A stretch of DNA of 64,000 nt, taken from the NCBI GenBank assembly GCA_024229935.1, contig JAAERX010000002.1, forward strand, positions 1 through 64,000. Direction: 5' to 3'. Positions 29,385 through 40,550 of the stretch are shown here, piece after piece (position 1 is the first letter of the stretch; each line of letters starts with the position of its first letter). Below the pieces are notes generated by a model. It had not been told where the DNA came from. It worked only from the letters and a program-made list of their open reading frames with translations, and ran no database searches. The stretch comes from Gammaproteobacteria bacterium. GTDB lineage: Bacteria; Pseudomonadota; Gammaproteobacteria; Steroidobacterales; GCA-2729495. The position numbers were made by a program, and so were the translations under genes.

Positions 29385-30323
29385 TTACAAGCCAAGCTGA
29401 TACCCAAAACTTTCTGCAAACTGATCATTGATACTCTGCGGGGTAAAACTATGATTTTGCGTACCCAGGCTGGCGATTTTTATAGCCCCAAGTACAGCTG
29501 CCAGACGACCTGTATCTTCCCATTTCATATCATTAAGCAAGCCATACAAAAGTCCTGCTCTGTAGGCATCACCACACCCTGTTGGATCCTTTACCTCAGC
29601 AGCAACTACAGCAGGAATTGAAAACTGTTCTGTACCGCTAAAAATTGTAGAGCCCTTAGCACCACGGGTAACAATCAAACCCTTCACCTGCTGACTGATT
29701 TCCTGTTCAGACCAGCCAGTACGTTCTTGCAGCATTTGTCCCTCATAGTCATTTACTGCAACCCAACTAGCCTGCTTTATAAAGTTTCGCAGGTCATCAC
29801 CGTCAAACATGGGCAGGCCCTGACCCGGGTCAAAGACAAAGGGAATACCCGCCTCAGCAAACTGCCGGGCATGCTGAATCATGCCCTGCCGCCCATCGGG
29901 CGAAACCATACCAATAGAAATACCTGCATCTGTTGGTATGTCACTAATATGTGAGTGATCCATCGCACCCGGATGAAAGGCCGTAATCTGATTATCATCC
30001 AGATCTGTTGTGATATATGCCTGTGCTGTCAGCGTAGCCTCAACCCCCCGAATATAACGGCCATCAATTTTTTGTTTATTAAGCCAGTCCTGGTAGGCCA
30101 CAAAATCATCACCAACAGTAGCCATGGCATAACCTTCACCACCCAGCAAACCCAGGTTGTAGGCAATGTTGCCAGCACAGCCACCAAACTCACGTCGTAA
30201 TTCCGGCACCAGAAAAGCAACATTCAATATGTGTATCTGGTCTGGCAGTATTTGCTCCTGAAAACGACCCGGAAATACCATAATGTTGTCATAGGCCATC
30301 GACCCACATATCAGTGCTGACAT
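29385..30323 (-). CDS. PfkB-family carbohydrate/adenosine kinase
   Basis: FGGCAGNIAYNLGLLGGE and VKDPTGCGDAYRAGLLYGL signatures. Confidence 0.9.
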   Translation of the reverse strand: MSALICGSMAYDNIMVFPGRFQEQILPDQIHILNVAFLVPELRREFGGCAGNIAYNLGLLGGEGYAMATVGDDFVAYQDWLNKQKIDGRYIRGVEATLTAQAYITTDLDDNQITAFHPGAMDHSHISDIPTDAGISIGMVSPDGRQGMIQHARQFAEAGIPFVFDPGQGLPMFDGDDLRNFIKQASWVAVNDYEGQMLQERTGWSEQEISQQVKGLIVTRGAKGSTIFSGTEQFSIPAVVAAEVKDPTGCGDAYRAGLLYGLLNDMKWEDTGRLAAVLGAIKIASLGTQNHSFTPQSINDQFAESFGYQLGL

Positions 30324-30375
30324 TTAAAACTCCTGTTTATATATTTTCTGGCCGCACAGCCTTTATAACTGAAGC

Positions 30376-31857
30376 TTAACTTCCAGCCGTTGTATTTTCT
30401 GTATTATTTTCTGCGGGTTGCCAAATCAGATCCGGTTGCTTCGCTGCTCGAACATCATCCAGTCGACGTACTGGCAAGGTCAATGGTGCCTCTTTAACTT
30501 TGTCCGGGTCAGTGTAAGCCTGTTTACGTATGCTGATCATTGCCGCAACAAAACCATCCAGCGCATGCTGGGATTCCGTTTCAGTAGGCTCAATCAACAA
30601 ACACTCAGGCACCAGCGTTGGAAAATAGGTGGTGGGCGCATGAAACCCATGGTCGAGTAATGCCTTGGCAAAATCCATGGCATTAACACCCGTGTCACGC
30701 ATTTCCTTCTTGAGTGAAACAATAAATTCATGTGTAGCACGCCGCTCAGGAAAAGCAATTTCAAAACCCGCCTCCTGCAGAGCATGCAACAAATAATTGG
30801 CATTCAATACCGCAAAGTCGGAAACACGCTCCATACCCTGACCCCCCAGCATGCGCATGTAGATATAGGCACGTAACAACACACCTGAATTACCCATGAA
30901 AGCTGACAGACGGCCAATGCTCTGGGGGCACGACTCTTCTGTCGCCCATACATAAAGGTCACCTTTTTTTTGTATAAAAGGCACAGGTAGGAATGGTTTC
31001 AGGCGCTTGCTGACTCCCACTGCACCAGAGCCTGGGCCACCACCACCATGGGGTGTAGAAAAAGTTTTATGCAGATTCATATGGATAACATCAAAACCCA
31101 TATCTCCAGGCAGCGTCTTGCCGAGGATAGCGTTTAGATTGGCGCCATCGTAATAAAGCAAACCACCAGCTTCATGAACAATAGCAGCAATCTCCTGAAT
31201 CTGACGCTCAAAAACACCCAGGGTTGATGGGTTAGTAAGCATAATGCCAGCCGTCTGCGGGCCAACCACAGCGCGCAAAGCCTCAAGATCTATATCACCA
31301 TCTACGCCTGTAAAAATTTCCACCACATCGCAACCACACATGGTTGCGGTAGCAGGGTTCGTTCCATGCGCGGCATCCGGCACAATAATCTGGGTGCGCT
31401 CAGTATCGCCCTGTGCTGCATGGTATGCCTGAATCATAGCTACACCGGCAAACTCCCCCTGAGCACCTGCCATGGGTGTAAGTGATACAGCTTCCATACC
31501 GGTCACTACCTGCAACATCTCCTGCAACTCAAACATGGTTTGCAGGTAACCTTGCCCATGCTCAACACCTCCCAGCGGATGACGCAGTAAAAACTGCGGC
31601 AACATCGCCAGACGATTACAAATTCGTGGGTTGTATTTCATGGTGCAGGAACCCAGTGGATAAAACTGGGTATCAATAGAAAAGTTTAATTGGGACAAGC
31701 GGGTAAAATGCCGCACAACTTCCAGTTCAGATGCACGTGGCAGAACCGGCTCATCCGTACGTAAAGCATCCGCAGGCAAGCGTGACTCAGAAGCTGAGCG
31801 GGCAACAAAACCTTGTCGCGACACCGACTGATATTCAAAAATCAGTGGCTCACTCAT
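30376..31857 (-). CDS. gcvPB: glycine dehydrogenase (decarboxylating) subunit 2
   Basis: [39 protein letters not shown] site. Confidence 0.97.
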   Translation of the reverse strand: MSEPLIFEYQSVSRQGFVARSASESRLPADALRTDEPVLPRASELEVVRHFTRLSQLNFSIDTQFYPLGSCTMKYNPRICNRLAMLPQFLLRHPLGGVEHGQGYLQTMFELQEMLQVVTGMEAVSLTPMAGAQGEFAGVAMIQAYHAAQGDTERTQIIVPDAAHGTNPATATMCGCDVVEIFTGVDGDIDLEALRAVVGPQTAGIMLTNPSTLGVFERQIQEIAAIVHEAGGLLYYDGANLNAILGKTLPGDMGFDVIHMNLHKTFSTPHGGGGPGSGAVGVSKRLKPFLPVPFIQKKGDLYVWATEESCPQSIGRLSAFMGNSGVLLRAYIYMRMLGGQGMERVSDFAVLNANYLLHALQEAGFEIAFPERRATHEFIVSLKKEMRDTGVNAMDFAKALLDHGFHAPTTYFPTLVPECLLIEPTETESQHALDGFVAAMISIRKQAYTDPDKVKEAPLTLPVRRLDDVRAAKQPDLIWQPAENNTENTTAGS

Positions 31858-33215
31858 ACCGCCACCTCCAGTGCAGCACCCGCAGCTGCTACATAGCTTG
31901 CTATATCTGCAGCACTCCGCTGCTCAGTTGCACAAACAAGCAGCGCATGACCAAGCTCCGGATAATCAGCTGAAAGATCATAGCCACCTAAAATTCCCTG
32001 TCGGGATAATTCCATCAAGAAGCCTGCAACCGGTCGATCCAGCTGCACTACACCCTCATGGAATAGCGGCGTATCAAAGGGTTGTGAGATGCCTGGTAAT
32101 GCACACAGCGCATCCACCAGCATATGCGTATTGGCATTACAACTATGAGCCACCTGCCTAAGGCCCTCTGCACCCATCAGCGACATATAGATAGTTGCAG
32201 CAGTAGCAATTAAACCCTGATTCGTACAAATATTAGACGTCGCTTTAGAACGACGTATATGTTGTTCACGGGCTTGCAGTGTCAGAGTAAAACCAGGTTT
32301 ACCTTCAATATCAACCGTACGCCCTACAATGCGGCCGGGCATCTGCCGCATGATGGCCTTACGACAAACCAGGTATCCAACATAGGGACCGCCCGAGGAC
32401 AGCGGAATGCCCATCGGCTGCCCCTCACCACAGGCAATATCTGCACCCGCAGTACCCCACTGTCCTGGTGCTTTTAACAATGCCAGTGACATCGGATTGG
32501 TGATACCTATAACCAGCGCCCCATGCTCATGCGCCCAGTCAGTCAACGTATCCACATCTTCCAAAGTGCCAAGGAAACTTGGATTCTGAATGGCCACTGC
32601 CGCAAAATCCTCATCCACAAAATTTTTCAGTGCTGCTATATCTGTTTGTCCATTACGTATGGGAAGCTCTACAAGCTCTATACGCTGCCCTTGTAAAATA
32701 GTTGTAGCCACTGAGCGAAATACCGGACTCAATAACCGTGAGACAAGAATCTTTTTTGACTTGCTTTTACGGTTGGCACGTACCGCCATCAAACAGGCCT
32801 CTGCAAAAGCAGTTGCTCCGTCATAAAGTGATGCATTGGAAACATCCAACCCATTCAGGCTGGCTATCATCGTCTGGAATTCATAAATAACCTGCAGCGT
32901 ACCCTGACTCGCTTCTGCCTGATAAGGTGTATATGCACTATAGAATTCACCACGCGTAGCAATATCCCAAACCGCTGCCGGTATGTAATGTTCATAGGCT
33001 CCTGCACCCATAAAACACAATGGCTCACCATCCGCGCGGGCGCGCTGCTGCATAAGCTGTGCAATTTCAGCTTCACTTAAGGCAGGGCCAATAGCCTCAA
33101 GGCCATCAATCTTAAGGTCTACCGGAATTTCATCAAATAACTGGCTGATGTCACTGATACCTGCACGTTGCAACATCCTGGCAATATCAGTATCAGTATG
33201 TGGAATAAATGGCAC
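31854..33215 (-). CDS. gcvPA: glycine dehydrogenase (decarboxylating) subunit 1
   Basis: [15 protein letters not shown]...[15 protein letters not shown]...[14 protein letters not shown]. Confidence 0.97.
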   Translation of the reverse strand: MPFIPHTDTDIARMLQRAGISDISQLFDEIPVDLKIDGLEAIGPALSEAEIAQLMQQRARADGEPLCFMGAGAYEHYIPAAVWDIATRGEFYSAYTPYQAEASQGTLQVIYEFQTMIASLNGLDVSNASLYDGATAFAEACLMAVRANRKSKSKKILVSRLLSPVFRSVATTILQGQRIELVELPIRNGQTDIAALKNFVDEDFAAVAIQNPSFLGTLEDVDTLTDWAHEHGALVIGITNPMSLALLKAPGQWGTAGADIACGEGQPMGIPLSSGGPYVGYLVCRKAIMRQMPGRIVGRTVDIEGKPGFTLTLQAREQHIRRSKATSNICTNQGLIATAATIYMSLMGAEGLRQVAHSCNANTHMLVDALCALPGISQPFDTPLFHEGVVQLDRPVAGFLMELSRQGILGGYDLSADYPELGHALLVCATEQRSAADIASYVAAAGAALEVAV

Positions 33216-33265
33216 GTTGTTTTCCTTACTAAACGGTCTGCTTTATATTTTTTACTGGCCAGAGA

Positions 33266-33661
33266 TTAGTCTTCAAGCTCAGCAAGAAAAGTTTCATATG
33301 CTTCTGCATCCATCAACTCATTCAGAGCAGTAACATCATCAGGACGAATACGAAAAACCCAGCCAGCCTCATAAGGGCTGCTGTTAACCAGTTCAGGTTC
33401 ATCCTCAAGTGCGGCATTAACTTCTGTTATTTCACCTGTGATAGGACAATAAATATCACTGGCTGCCTTAACTGACTCAACAACAGCACAGGCATCCCCA
33501 TTGGCAAATATCACACCTGCTTGAGGCGCCTCAACAAACACCAATTCACCCAAGGCTTCCTGAGCATGATCACTAATACCAACCGTGACGACCCCATCAT
33601 CATCCAGATCCAGCCATTCATGGTCTTTGGTGTACAAAAAATTATCAGGTACTTCACTCAT
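33266..33661 (-). CDS. gcvH: glycine cleavage system H protein
   Basis: DHEWL...VVESVKAASDIYCPITGEI lipoyl motif. Confidence 0.97.
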   Translation of the reverse strand: MSEVPDNFLYTKDHEWLDLDDDGVVTVGISDHAQEALGELVFVEAPQAGVIFANGDACAVVESVKAASDIYCPITGEITEVNAALEDEPELVNSSPYEAGWVFRIRPDDVTALNELMDAEAYETFLAELED

Positions 33662-34758
33662 TACGACTCTCCACTTTCAATCTTTATTTGCCCTTGTTTC
33701 ACAAAGGATGGGGGCACCACCCGAGCAGGATTTAATTTATTACGTATCTCTACATCACAGTGTCGACCTGCTGCAAGCGGCAGGCGGGCAAGGGCAATCG
33801 AACATTGCAAGGTGGGTGAAAATCCGCCACTGGTAATCTGACCTTCACCGGCATCCGTAGCTACTCGTTGTCCAGCACGCATAACTCCACGGCCATCAAG
33901 AACCAGCCCTACCAAGCGGCTTTGCAACCCAGCATTGCGCTGTCCTACTAATGCATGGCGGCCAATAAAATCACGCTCCACAGGCTCCCATGCAATGGTC
34001 CAGCTAAGATTACTTTCCAGTGGTGATGTACTCATGGTCATGTCCTGACCATAAAGATTTAGCCCGGCTTCAAGCCTTAAGGTATCGCGAGCACCGAGCC
34101 CACAAGGCTGGACTCCAGCACCTATAAGGTCATCCCACAAAACATCTGCAGCATCTGCAGGCAATAATATTTCCCAGCCATCCTCACCAGTGTAACCAGT
34201 ACGTGCAACAAACACCTGGTCTTTTTCAACCGATACAAAACTGCCCAGTGTCAATGCTGCCTCACCTAATTCTGCAGGTAGCAACGGTGCTGCAATAATT
34301 CTAGCTTGTGGACCCTGCACAGCAAGCATGCTCAGATCAATACGTTCATTCAGTTCAACATCAAAATCAGCTGCCTGTTTTTCCATCCAACCCAGATCAG
34401 CATCTCGTGTAGCGGCATTTACAACAACGCGATAAGCTGCACCCCCCTGCCAGTAAACAATAAGGTCATCAATAATGCCGCCAGCCGGGTTCAACATGCA
34501 GCTATAGAGCCCTTTACCAGGCGTTGTCAGACGGTCTACATCATTGGACAACAGCTTGCGCAACCAGTCACGACTACCTGAGCCCGTCACATCAACTACC
34601 GTCATATGTGAAACATCAAACACGCCCGCTTTATTACGCACAGCATGATGTTCATCAATCTGTGACCCGTAGTGCAGCGGCATATCCCAACCACCAAAGT
34701 CGACAATCCGCGCACCTGCACTAACGTGGCGCTGATACAGACTTGTTTGTTTGCCCAT
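33661..34758 (-). CDS. gcvT: glycine cleavage system aminomethyltransferase T
   Basis: TSLYQRHVSAGARIVDFGGWDMPLHYGS...; start moved to MGKQTSLYQRH. Confidence 0.95.
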   Translation of the reverse strand: MGKQTSLYQRHVSAGARIVDFGGWDMPLHYGSQIDEHHAVRNKAGVFDVSHMTVVDVTGSGSRDWLRKLLSNDVDRLTTPGKGLYSCMLNPAGGIIDDLIVYWQGGAAYRVVVNAATRDADLGWMEKQAADFDVELNERIDLSMLAVQGPQARIIAAPLLPAELGEAALTLGSFVSVEKDQVFVARTGYTGEDGWEILLPADAADVLWDDLIGAGVQPCGLGARDTLRLEAGLNLYGQDMTMSTSPLESNLSWTIAWEPVERDFIGRHALVGQRNAGLQSRLVGLVLDGRGVMRAGQRVATDAGEGQITSGGFSPTLQCSIALARLPLAAGRHCDVEIRNKLNPARVVPPSFVKQGQIKIESGES

Positions 34759-34844
34759 GAATAGTCCCGATTTATGCTTACCGATCTTCGGTAATAATTG
34801 CTGGTAACAAAAAGTAAACACAGAAAAGCCTCAGACTAACCTTA

Positions 34845-35075
34845 AGTCTGCTGCCCCTCTGTCCTGTTACCTGAGAGATCGGGCCTGGCGATGACAAGAA
34901 CAATCAACGCTTAACCGCACCCCTTCGGCGGATCGATGATACGATCACTCTCCAGAGTCAATCCAGGTTCGCAGTCCTTTTGCCTGAGCGTTTCCGAGCG
35001 AGTTGCGCCTTCGGCGACTGCAGCTGGCTTTAATGCAAAGATTAAAGATCGGCAGCTCTCTCACGCGAGCCTGAA
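34845..35075 (-). promoter_or_regulatory. tandem glycine riboswitch (two aptamers) upstream of gcvT
   Basis: Reverse complement shows ...GAGAGAGCTGCC...GCCGAAGGCGCAA...CTCAGGCAAAAGGACTGCG then CTGGAGAGTGATCG...CCGCCGAAGGGGTGCGG...ATCTCTCAGGTAACAGGACAGAGGGGC. Confidence 0.93.
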
Positions 35076-35176
35076 AGATTGAACACACATGATAACCAAA
35101 AGTTCATTGACTGTACCAGTAACAAATGGCCATATTGTTCGGTCTGGATTATTTAACCCGGGTTATTTCACCTGAA

Positions 35177-36436
35177 TTAGTCGATTAGGGGTTGCGCTAC
35201 GGCAGGCAAGTCACGCGCCTGCCCCATCGCATAACGGGCCAGTCGAGATTTAAGCGGGCGCAGCCGATCAACCATCTCCATACCCATACCCGCCCACTCA
35301 CCCAGCGGCGGCATAAACGCCTGATTCAGTAAATCCATTGCACCCATGGTTAGCAGATTGTCACCCTTGCGAGCGCGCTCATAACGGCGCAGTACCCGCA
35401 GGTCACCCGGATCAGCCAGTGGAAGTTGCAGATGGATAGCCAGTTGTTCAGCTAATGAAGCCGCATCCAGTAAACCCAGGTTAGCACCCTGACCTGCCAG
35501 CGGATGCACTCTATGTGCCGCATCACCAATCAGTGCAAACCGTCGCCCTGTATATGCTTTTGCATAGCCTTTGGCGAGCGGAAAACTTACCCGGGGTGTC
35601 GTGCACTCAATACGCCCTAAAGCACCATCCAGTGCAGTCTCAAGCTGCCTGGCAAATGTCTGTGCATCAGCTGCAAGCAATTCCTTGGCCTGCTCATCGG
35701 GACATGACCACACCAACGAAGAGCGACCATCAGCCAGAGGCAGCAAAGCCACCGGGCCCTCTGGTAGAAATCGTTGCCATGCCGTTGCCTGATGTGGCTG
35801 CTCAGTAATAATGTGACTGACTATGCCTACCTGCCCATAACCTCGCTCATGGTATTCAACACCCAGCTGCTGACGCGACCATGACCGAGCACCATCAGCC
35901 GCAACCACCAGCTTCGCTGTAATGGCCTGTCCACCTGTAAATGTAATGGTACTGTTATCAGTATCCTGAATCAGTTTAGTTGGCGCAGCATCAGTAAAGC
36001 AGCTAACACCCTTCAGATTCTTAATGTGTTGCCAGGCTACCTGCCTGAGTGCACGATTCTCAACAATATAACCCAGCTCAGCCTCACCCAGTTCCGCTGC
36101 ATCAAAGCTAATAGAACGACTGTCACCAGCCTGCCCTGCTGCCTGCCAGACACACATACGGCTATAGGGACTAACACGTGCTGCTGGCAATAACTGCCAG
36201 AGCCCAAGCCTGAGCAGTATTGCCCGTGAAGCCGGTGCCAGTGCCAAGACCCGTAAATCCAGCTCAGCATCTGCAGCCATCGGGCCGGGCGGCAATGACT
36301 CCAACAAGGCAATACGTAATGCAGGTGTACGCGTCGCACTAAGATCAGCCAATAATGCAGTAAAAACCAGCCCGGCTATACCCCCGCCAATAACAACAAC
36401 ATCAAAGTCAGTTATGTTGTTCTGAGCTGTGCTCAT
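35177..36436 (-). CDS. ubiI: UbiH/VisC-family FAD-dependent ubiquinone hydroxylase
   Basis: GGGIAGL, ALIGDAAHRVHPLAGQGANLGL; position next to ubiH-pepP-ygfB supports ubiI. Confidence 0.8.
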   Translation of the reverse strand: MSTAQNNITDFDVVVIGGGIAGLVFTALLADLSATRTPALRIALLESLPPGPMAADAELDLRVLALAPASRAILLRLGLWQLLPAARVSPYSRMCVWQAAGQAGDSRSISFDAAELGEAELGYIVENRALRQVAWQHIKNLKGVSCFTDAAPTKLIQDTDNSTITFTGGQAITAKLVVAADGARSWSRQQLGVEYHERGYGQVGIVSHIITEQPHQATAWQRFLPEGPVALLPLADGRSSLVWSCPDEQAKELLAADAQTFARQLETALDGALGRIECTTPRVSFPLAKGYAKAYTGRRFALIGDAAHRVHPLAGQGANLGLLDAASLAEQLAIHLQLPLADPGDLRVLRRYERARKGDNLLTMGAMDLLNQAFMPPLGEWAGMGMEMVDRLRPLKSRLARYAMGQARDLPAVAQPLID

Positions 36437-37716
36437 AAAGGTAAACCTCGTGCCAAACGACTCATCTTGCCCGCCAGCCCCATGGTCTGACGCGCCAGCT
36501 CTTTTTTAGCGCCCGGTAACACATCAAATGCAGCCAGACTTAAACCCCGGGCTGCGGCAGCTGCTCCACCCTGCACCCCAAATAAACGAATAAGTCCATC
36601 TGTAAATTTAACAACCCTACGCTGATCTCTCTGTCGCCAGTCTGCATAAGCTTGTAAAGTTTCCTTTGCACCCGGATCAAACTTCTGTCCCTGACCAGGC
36701 ATGTCATTTCTTAGTCCATCAGCAATAATTTCAGCCAGGCTTGCCACATCTCGTAAACCCAGATTAAAACCCTGTGCAGCAACCGGGTGAAGCCCGTTAG
36801 CAGCATTACCAATAATGACCGAACGCTCGGCCATAATTTCCCCTGCCGTAACCAGATGCAATGGGTAAGCCTGCCGTTTGCCCAACCGGCGCAAGCGACC
36901 CAATCGAAAACCAAACAATGATTGCAGCAATGTCAGTAACGCTTCATCACTCATATCCATCACTGACTGAACGGTCTCGACATTACGTGCCAACACTACG
37001 GTGTATTGCCCATCAGGCCCCGGCAACATTGCCAGTGGCCCTTCCTTGGTAAACCTTTCGTAAGCAACATGACCGACATACTCCGCATCTATCTGCACCT
37101 TGGCGACCACCGCAACCTGTTTATAATCACGGTCTTCAGCGCTAATACCAAGGGCCGTTCGTACCTGAGAACGCGCACCATCTGCTGCCACCAATAATCT
37201 GGTGGTTATGCTCTGCGTACCATCAGCACCCTGCAATTCAACTCGGCACCTACCATCCTCATACTCCCTATCAATTTCGGTGGCTGTAACACTGGTAGGG
37301 CAAAAAACAGTGACGTCGGGTAATGCACGTATCTGCTCCCACAAAGCTTCACCTAGCACACGACTGTTAATGACATAGCCCAGTTCAGCCACACCCTGTT
37401 CAATTGCATCAATAACACTGGTGCCAAAGTGCTGCTGCTGGGACACATGAATTTTCTGTATGGGCCACACACTGACTTGTATATGCGACCAGATACCCAG
37501 TTGCCTGAGAATACGATAACTGCCTCGCGATAAAGCAATGGTTCTGTCATCAAAGCTGGGTTGAGCATCACTTTCCGGCGGCACTGATTCTATAAGCGCA
37601 ACCCGGCAGTTTGTTTGAGCCTTAATTTGAGCAAGTGCAATTGCCAGGCTGCCACCAACCAGGCCGCCGCCGGCAATAACCACATCAAATTCATCGGCTA
37701 CAGGGGTATCACCCAT
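36433..37716 (-). CDS. ubiH: 2-octaprenyl-6-methoxyphenol hydroxylase family
   Basis: DVVIAGGGLVGGSLAIAL, VIIGNAANGLHPVAAQGFNLGLRD; synteny. Confidence 0.85.
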   Translation of the reverse strand: MGDTPVADEFDVVIAGGGLVGGSLAIALAQIKAQTNCRVALIESVPPESDAQPSFDDRTIALSRGSYRILRQLGIWSHIQVSVWPIQKIHVSQQQHFGTSVIDAIEQGVAELGYVINSRVLGEALWEQIRALPDVTVFCPTSVTATEIDREYEDGRCRVELQGADGTQSITTRLLVAADGARSQVRTALGISAEDRDYKQVAVVAKVQIDAEYVGHVAYERFTKEGPLAMLPGPDGQYTVVLARNVETVQSVMDMSDEALLTLLQSLFGFRLGRLRRLGKRQAYPLHLVTAGEIMAERSVIIGNAANGLHPVAAQGFNLGLRDVASLAEIIADGLRNDMPGQGQKFDPGAKETLQAYADWRQRDQRRVVKFTDGLIRLFGVQGGAAAAARGLSLAAFDVLPGAKKELARQTMGLAGKMSRLARGLPL

Positions 37717-37718
37717 CG

Positions 37719-39023
37719 TTATCCAGCACTACCGGCCAGCGCCTCTATTTCATCCGGGTCTACCGGCAAGGCTGCCGTCAGCACCTCATTACCGGCACGC
37801 GTTACCAGCACATCATCTTCTATACGGATGCCTGTATTGCGATAGCGTTTTGGAATACTGCGCAGATCTGGCACATAAATACCCGGTTCTACCGTCATCA
37901 CCATGCCAGGCTCCAGTAAACGCCACTGGTCCGATACCTTGTAATCACCCACGTCATGTACATCCATACCCAACCAGTGTCCGGTACGATGCATAAAAAA
38001 TTTACGGTACTTGCCCTCTTTAATAAGCGTCTTCAGGTTGCCCTTTAATAAGCCCAGTTGCTGCAGGCCACGGGTAATGGCACGGACAGCCGCATCGTGA
38101 GGCTCATTCCAGTGACGGCCCGGCTCAAGCTTTGCAATGGCCGCATCATGCGCCTCTAAAACCACCTCATAGAGTTCCCGCTGCGCTGTACTGAACTGTC
38201 CGTTTACAGGCCAGGTGCGGGTGATATCCGATGCATAGTAATCGTACTCACAACCCACATCAGCCAGCACCAGGTCACCATCTTCAAGTAACTTATTATT
38301 TTCTATGTAATGCAGCGTACAGCCGTTGGCCCCTCCACCCACTATCGGCTGGTAGGCACACTCAACCCCATGACTACGAAACTCATGAATGTATTCGGCT
38401 TCAAGTTCATATTCATACATACCGGGACGACAGTGCGTCATTGCCCGGCGGTGTGCACCAACGGCAATTTTTGCAGACTTTTTAAGCGCACTTATTTCAC
38501 TGCGACTTTTATAGAGTCGTAAATCATGCAGCAGGTGATCAAGTGCAATAAATTCATCCGGCGTATGGGTGCCACCACCACGCTGGCGCAATTCAGTTAC
38601 CCAGCTTATTAGCTTGGCATCAAATTCAGTCTGCAAACCCATCGTGTAATAGACACGGTCACACTGCTCAATAATATCCGGCAGAATCTCATCCACATCA
38701 TTAAACGGAAATGCGGCATCAGCTGCATAGTCACTGACCGCTCCGTCCGGACCCGCACGAGGTCCATCCCAGAGCGCCCTAGCCGGGTCACGGTCACGAC
38801 AAAATAGTAAAAACTCACCCTGCTCACGTCCCGGCACCAGTACCACCACCGCATCAGGCTCAGCAAATCCGGTCAGGTACTGAAAATCACTGTCTTGACG
38901 AAAGGGGTACTCCACATCACGATTACGAATAGTGATGGATGCAGCTGGCAAAATCGCCACACCCCCCTTGCCTATCATACGCATCAGGGCGCGCCGACGT
39001 CTGGCAAACTCACGTGGATTCAT
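37719..39023 (-). CDS. pepP: Xaa-Pro aminopeptidase
   Basis: M24 metal-site motifs (LADVGCEYDYYASDITRTWP; MHRTGHWLGMDVHDVG; TVEPGIY). Confidence 0.95.
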   Translation of the reverse strand: MNPREFARRRRALMRMIGKGGVAILPAASITIRNRDVEYPFRQDSDFQYLTGFAEPDAVVVLVPGREQGEFLLFCRDRDPARALWDGPRAGPDGAVSDYAADAAFPFNDVDEILPDIIEQCDRVYYTMGLQTEFDAKLISWVTELRQRGGGTHTPDEFIALDHLLHDLRLYKSRSEISALKKSAKIAVGAHRRAMTHCRPGMYEYELEAEYIHEFRSHGVECAYQPIVGGGANGCTLHYIENNKLLEDGDLVLADVGCEYDYYASDITRTWPVNGQFSTAQRELYEVVLEAHDAAIAKLEPGRHWNEPHDAAVRAITRGLQQLGLLKGNLKTLIKEGKYRKFFMHRTGHWLGMDVHDVGDYKVSDQWRLLEPGMVMTVEPGIYVPDLRSIPKRYRNTGIRIEDDVLVTRAGNEVLTAALPVDPDEIEALAGSAG

Positions 39024-39604
39024 GCGGAACCACTACCTGTATATTTAGCGCGCAAAGGAACTGTTTCATCATAGACCAGCTGTACGGATACCCGAACATA
39101 TTCAGTAAGTTCAACATAGGCATTTTCAGATTCTTCACCTTCATCCTCACCTGCACCTGCCTTGGTGATCTCACTGAAATCATCCAGAATTTCACTCACA
39201 ACCTCAACTTCCAGTGCATCTGACTGTGGCCCCTCATCTGCACCACCTGCCGTTACCAATCCGTGCATAAAACCATGACACCAATCAACCAGCGCGGCTG
39301 TTCTTATAAACAGGGACTCTTCATCACCCGGCATAAGTAACTTAAACCCCATATCACCCGCCTCAAGCTGCAATATCGTATTAGCAGCCAGCGTCTCCAG
39401 AATTTTTGCGCGCTCTTTGGCCAGTACATCTCCTACATCACCCTCAGCCAGCAGTTCATCTACCCAGGTACGAATAGATGCAACACCGGATAAACAGGCA
39501 CGCCCGCAGAAGGCGCCATGTGCTTCAGCCGCCTCCCATGAGGCGCCTGAAGCGCTCAATAAGTGTTCTATAGCATCAAAATCAGGGGTTTCAGGTTCAG
39601 TCAT
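39020..39604 (-). CDS. ygfB: UPF0149/YgfB family protein
   Basis: FDAIEHLLSASGASWEAAEAHGAFCGRACL...WCHGFMHGL; synteny. Confidence 0.9.
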   Translation of the reverse strand: MTEPETPDFDAIEHLLSASGASWEAAEAHGAFCGRACLSGVASIRTWVDELLAEGDVGDVLAKERAKILETLAANTILQLEAGDMGFKLLMPGDEESLFIRTAALVDWCHGFMHGLVTAGGADEGPQSDALEVEVVSEILDDFSEITKAGAGEDEGEESENAYVELTEYVRVSVQLVYDETVPLRAKYTGSGSA

Positions 39605-39743
39605 AGTATTTAGTGCTAAGGGGCTCAGAAAGCAGTTATTTCGGCCACCCTGTGGAAAAGGATGTATATCCTATCACTCGCTTTAGGCTTAACCTATAAC
39701 CGCGTATTGACCGTAGTACAACGTACACACTATATTTGTCCAC

Positions 39744-39974
39744 ATGTCAGAATCAGCAGAACAAAATTTTGGTCAGGAGCTCGCACGGCTGGAAAAACGG
39801 CTGGATGAGCTTGTGGTGATTTGTAGTCAACTAAAAGATGAGAATCGGTCGCTCAAAGAGCGTCAGGATACTCTGATTGCTGACCGGGCAACGCTACTGC
39901 AAAAGAACGAGCAAGTACGCGCCCGGGTTGAAGCAATGATTAGCCGCCTTAAGGCAATGGAGCATGGCTCATGA
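39744..39974 (+). CDS. TIGR02449/ZapB-like coiled-coil protein
   Basis: Short coiled coil immediately upstream of zapA. Confidence 0.75.
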   Translation: MSESAEQNFGQELARLEKRLDELVVICSQLKDENRSLKERQDTLIADRATLLQKNEQVRARVEAMISRLKAMEHGS

Positions 39975-40285
39975 GTGAGATGTACGCTCACGTCAACGTG
40001 AAGATTCTGGACAAGGAGTATCAGATTTCTTGCAAAGCAAATGAGAAAGCTGCCCTGCTTGACTCAGCCGATTTACTAAATTCCAAAATGCTGGAAATCC
40101 GTAACAGCGGCAAGGTAACCGGTCTGGATCGAATCGCCGTAATGGCGGCACTTAACATGGCCAACGAACTTATCACAGCACAAGGTCATGGAGAACATCT
40201 GGAAACAGATGTCGCAGGTCGACTTCAGGCTATGCGTGAACGCGTCGAGTCTGCACTGCAGTTTGGGCAACAGCTCGAAATATAA
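39971..40285 (+). CDS. zapA: cell division protein ZapA
   Basis: VNVKILDKEYQISCKANEKAALLDSADLLNSKM...DRIAVMAALNMANEL. Confidence 0.93.
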   Translation: MSEMYAHVNVKILDKEYQISCKANEKAALLDSADLLNSKMLEIRNSGKVTGLDRIAVMAALNMANELITAQGHGEHLETDVAGRLQAMRERVESALQFGQQLEI

Positions 40286-40317
40286 CGGTGCCCGCTTACG
40301 GGCGTAGAACCTTTTTT

Positions 40318-40503
40318 GGCTCCTCCTGCATTGTTCGATGTGGAACTGGAAGACCCTCGACCCTAAACTTCAGATCGGGGTCGTAAACCTGCAGCTAGCT
40401 GTGTGCATAACCGCCTCGGCGGAGAGCCTGGGCTAACGCGGTGACCCCACTTTCCGCTCTGGTTCGAGAGCAATGGTCCGTGACGGCATACGCGGGAGGA
40501 GCC
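40318..40503 (+). ncRNA. ssrS: 6S RNA
   Basis: Closing stem GGCTCCTCCTGC / GCGGGAGGAGCC around ~186 nt; located between zapA and 5-FCL ligase, the conserved 6S locus. Confidence 0.9.
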
Positions 40504-40550
40504 TCTTACTTTCTGAATTGTTTAATTTCTTTTATACAAATACCACAGCA

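Noticed and set aside
40473-40550. N-terminal extension of the 5-FCL ligase ORF
   Set aside because: Overlaps the 6S RNA 3' end; ATG at 40551 gives the expected protein start.
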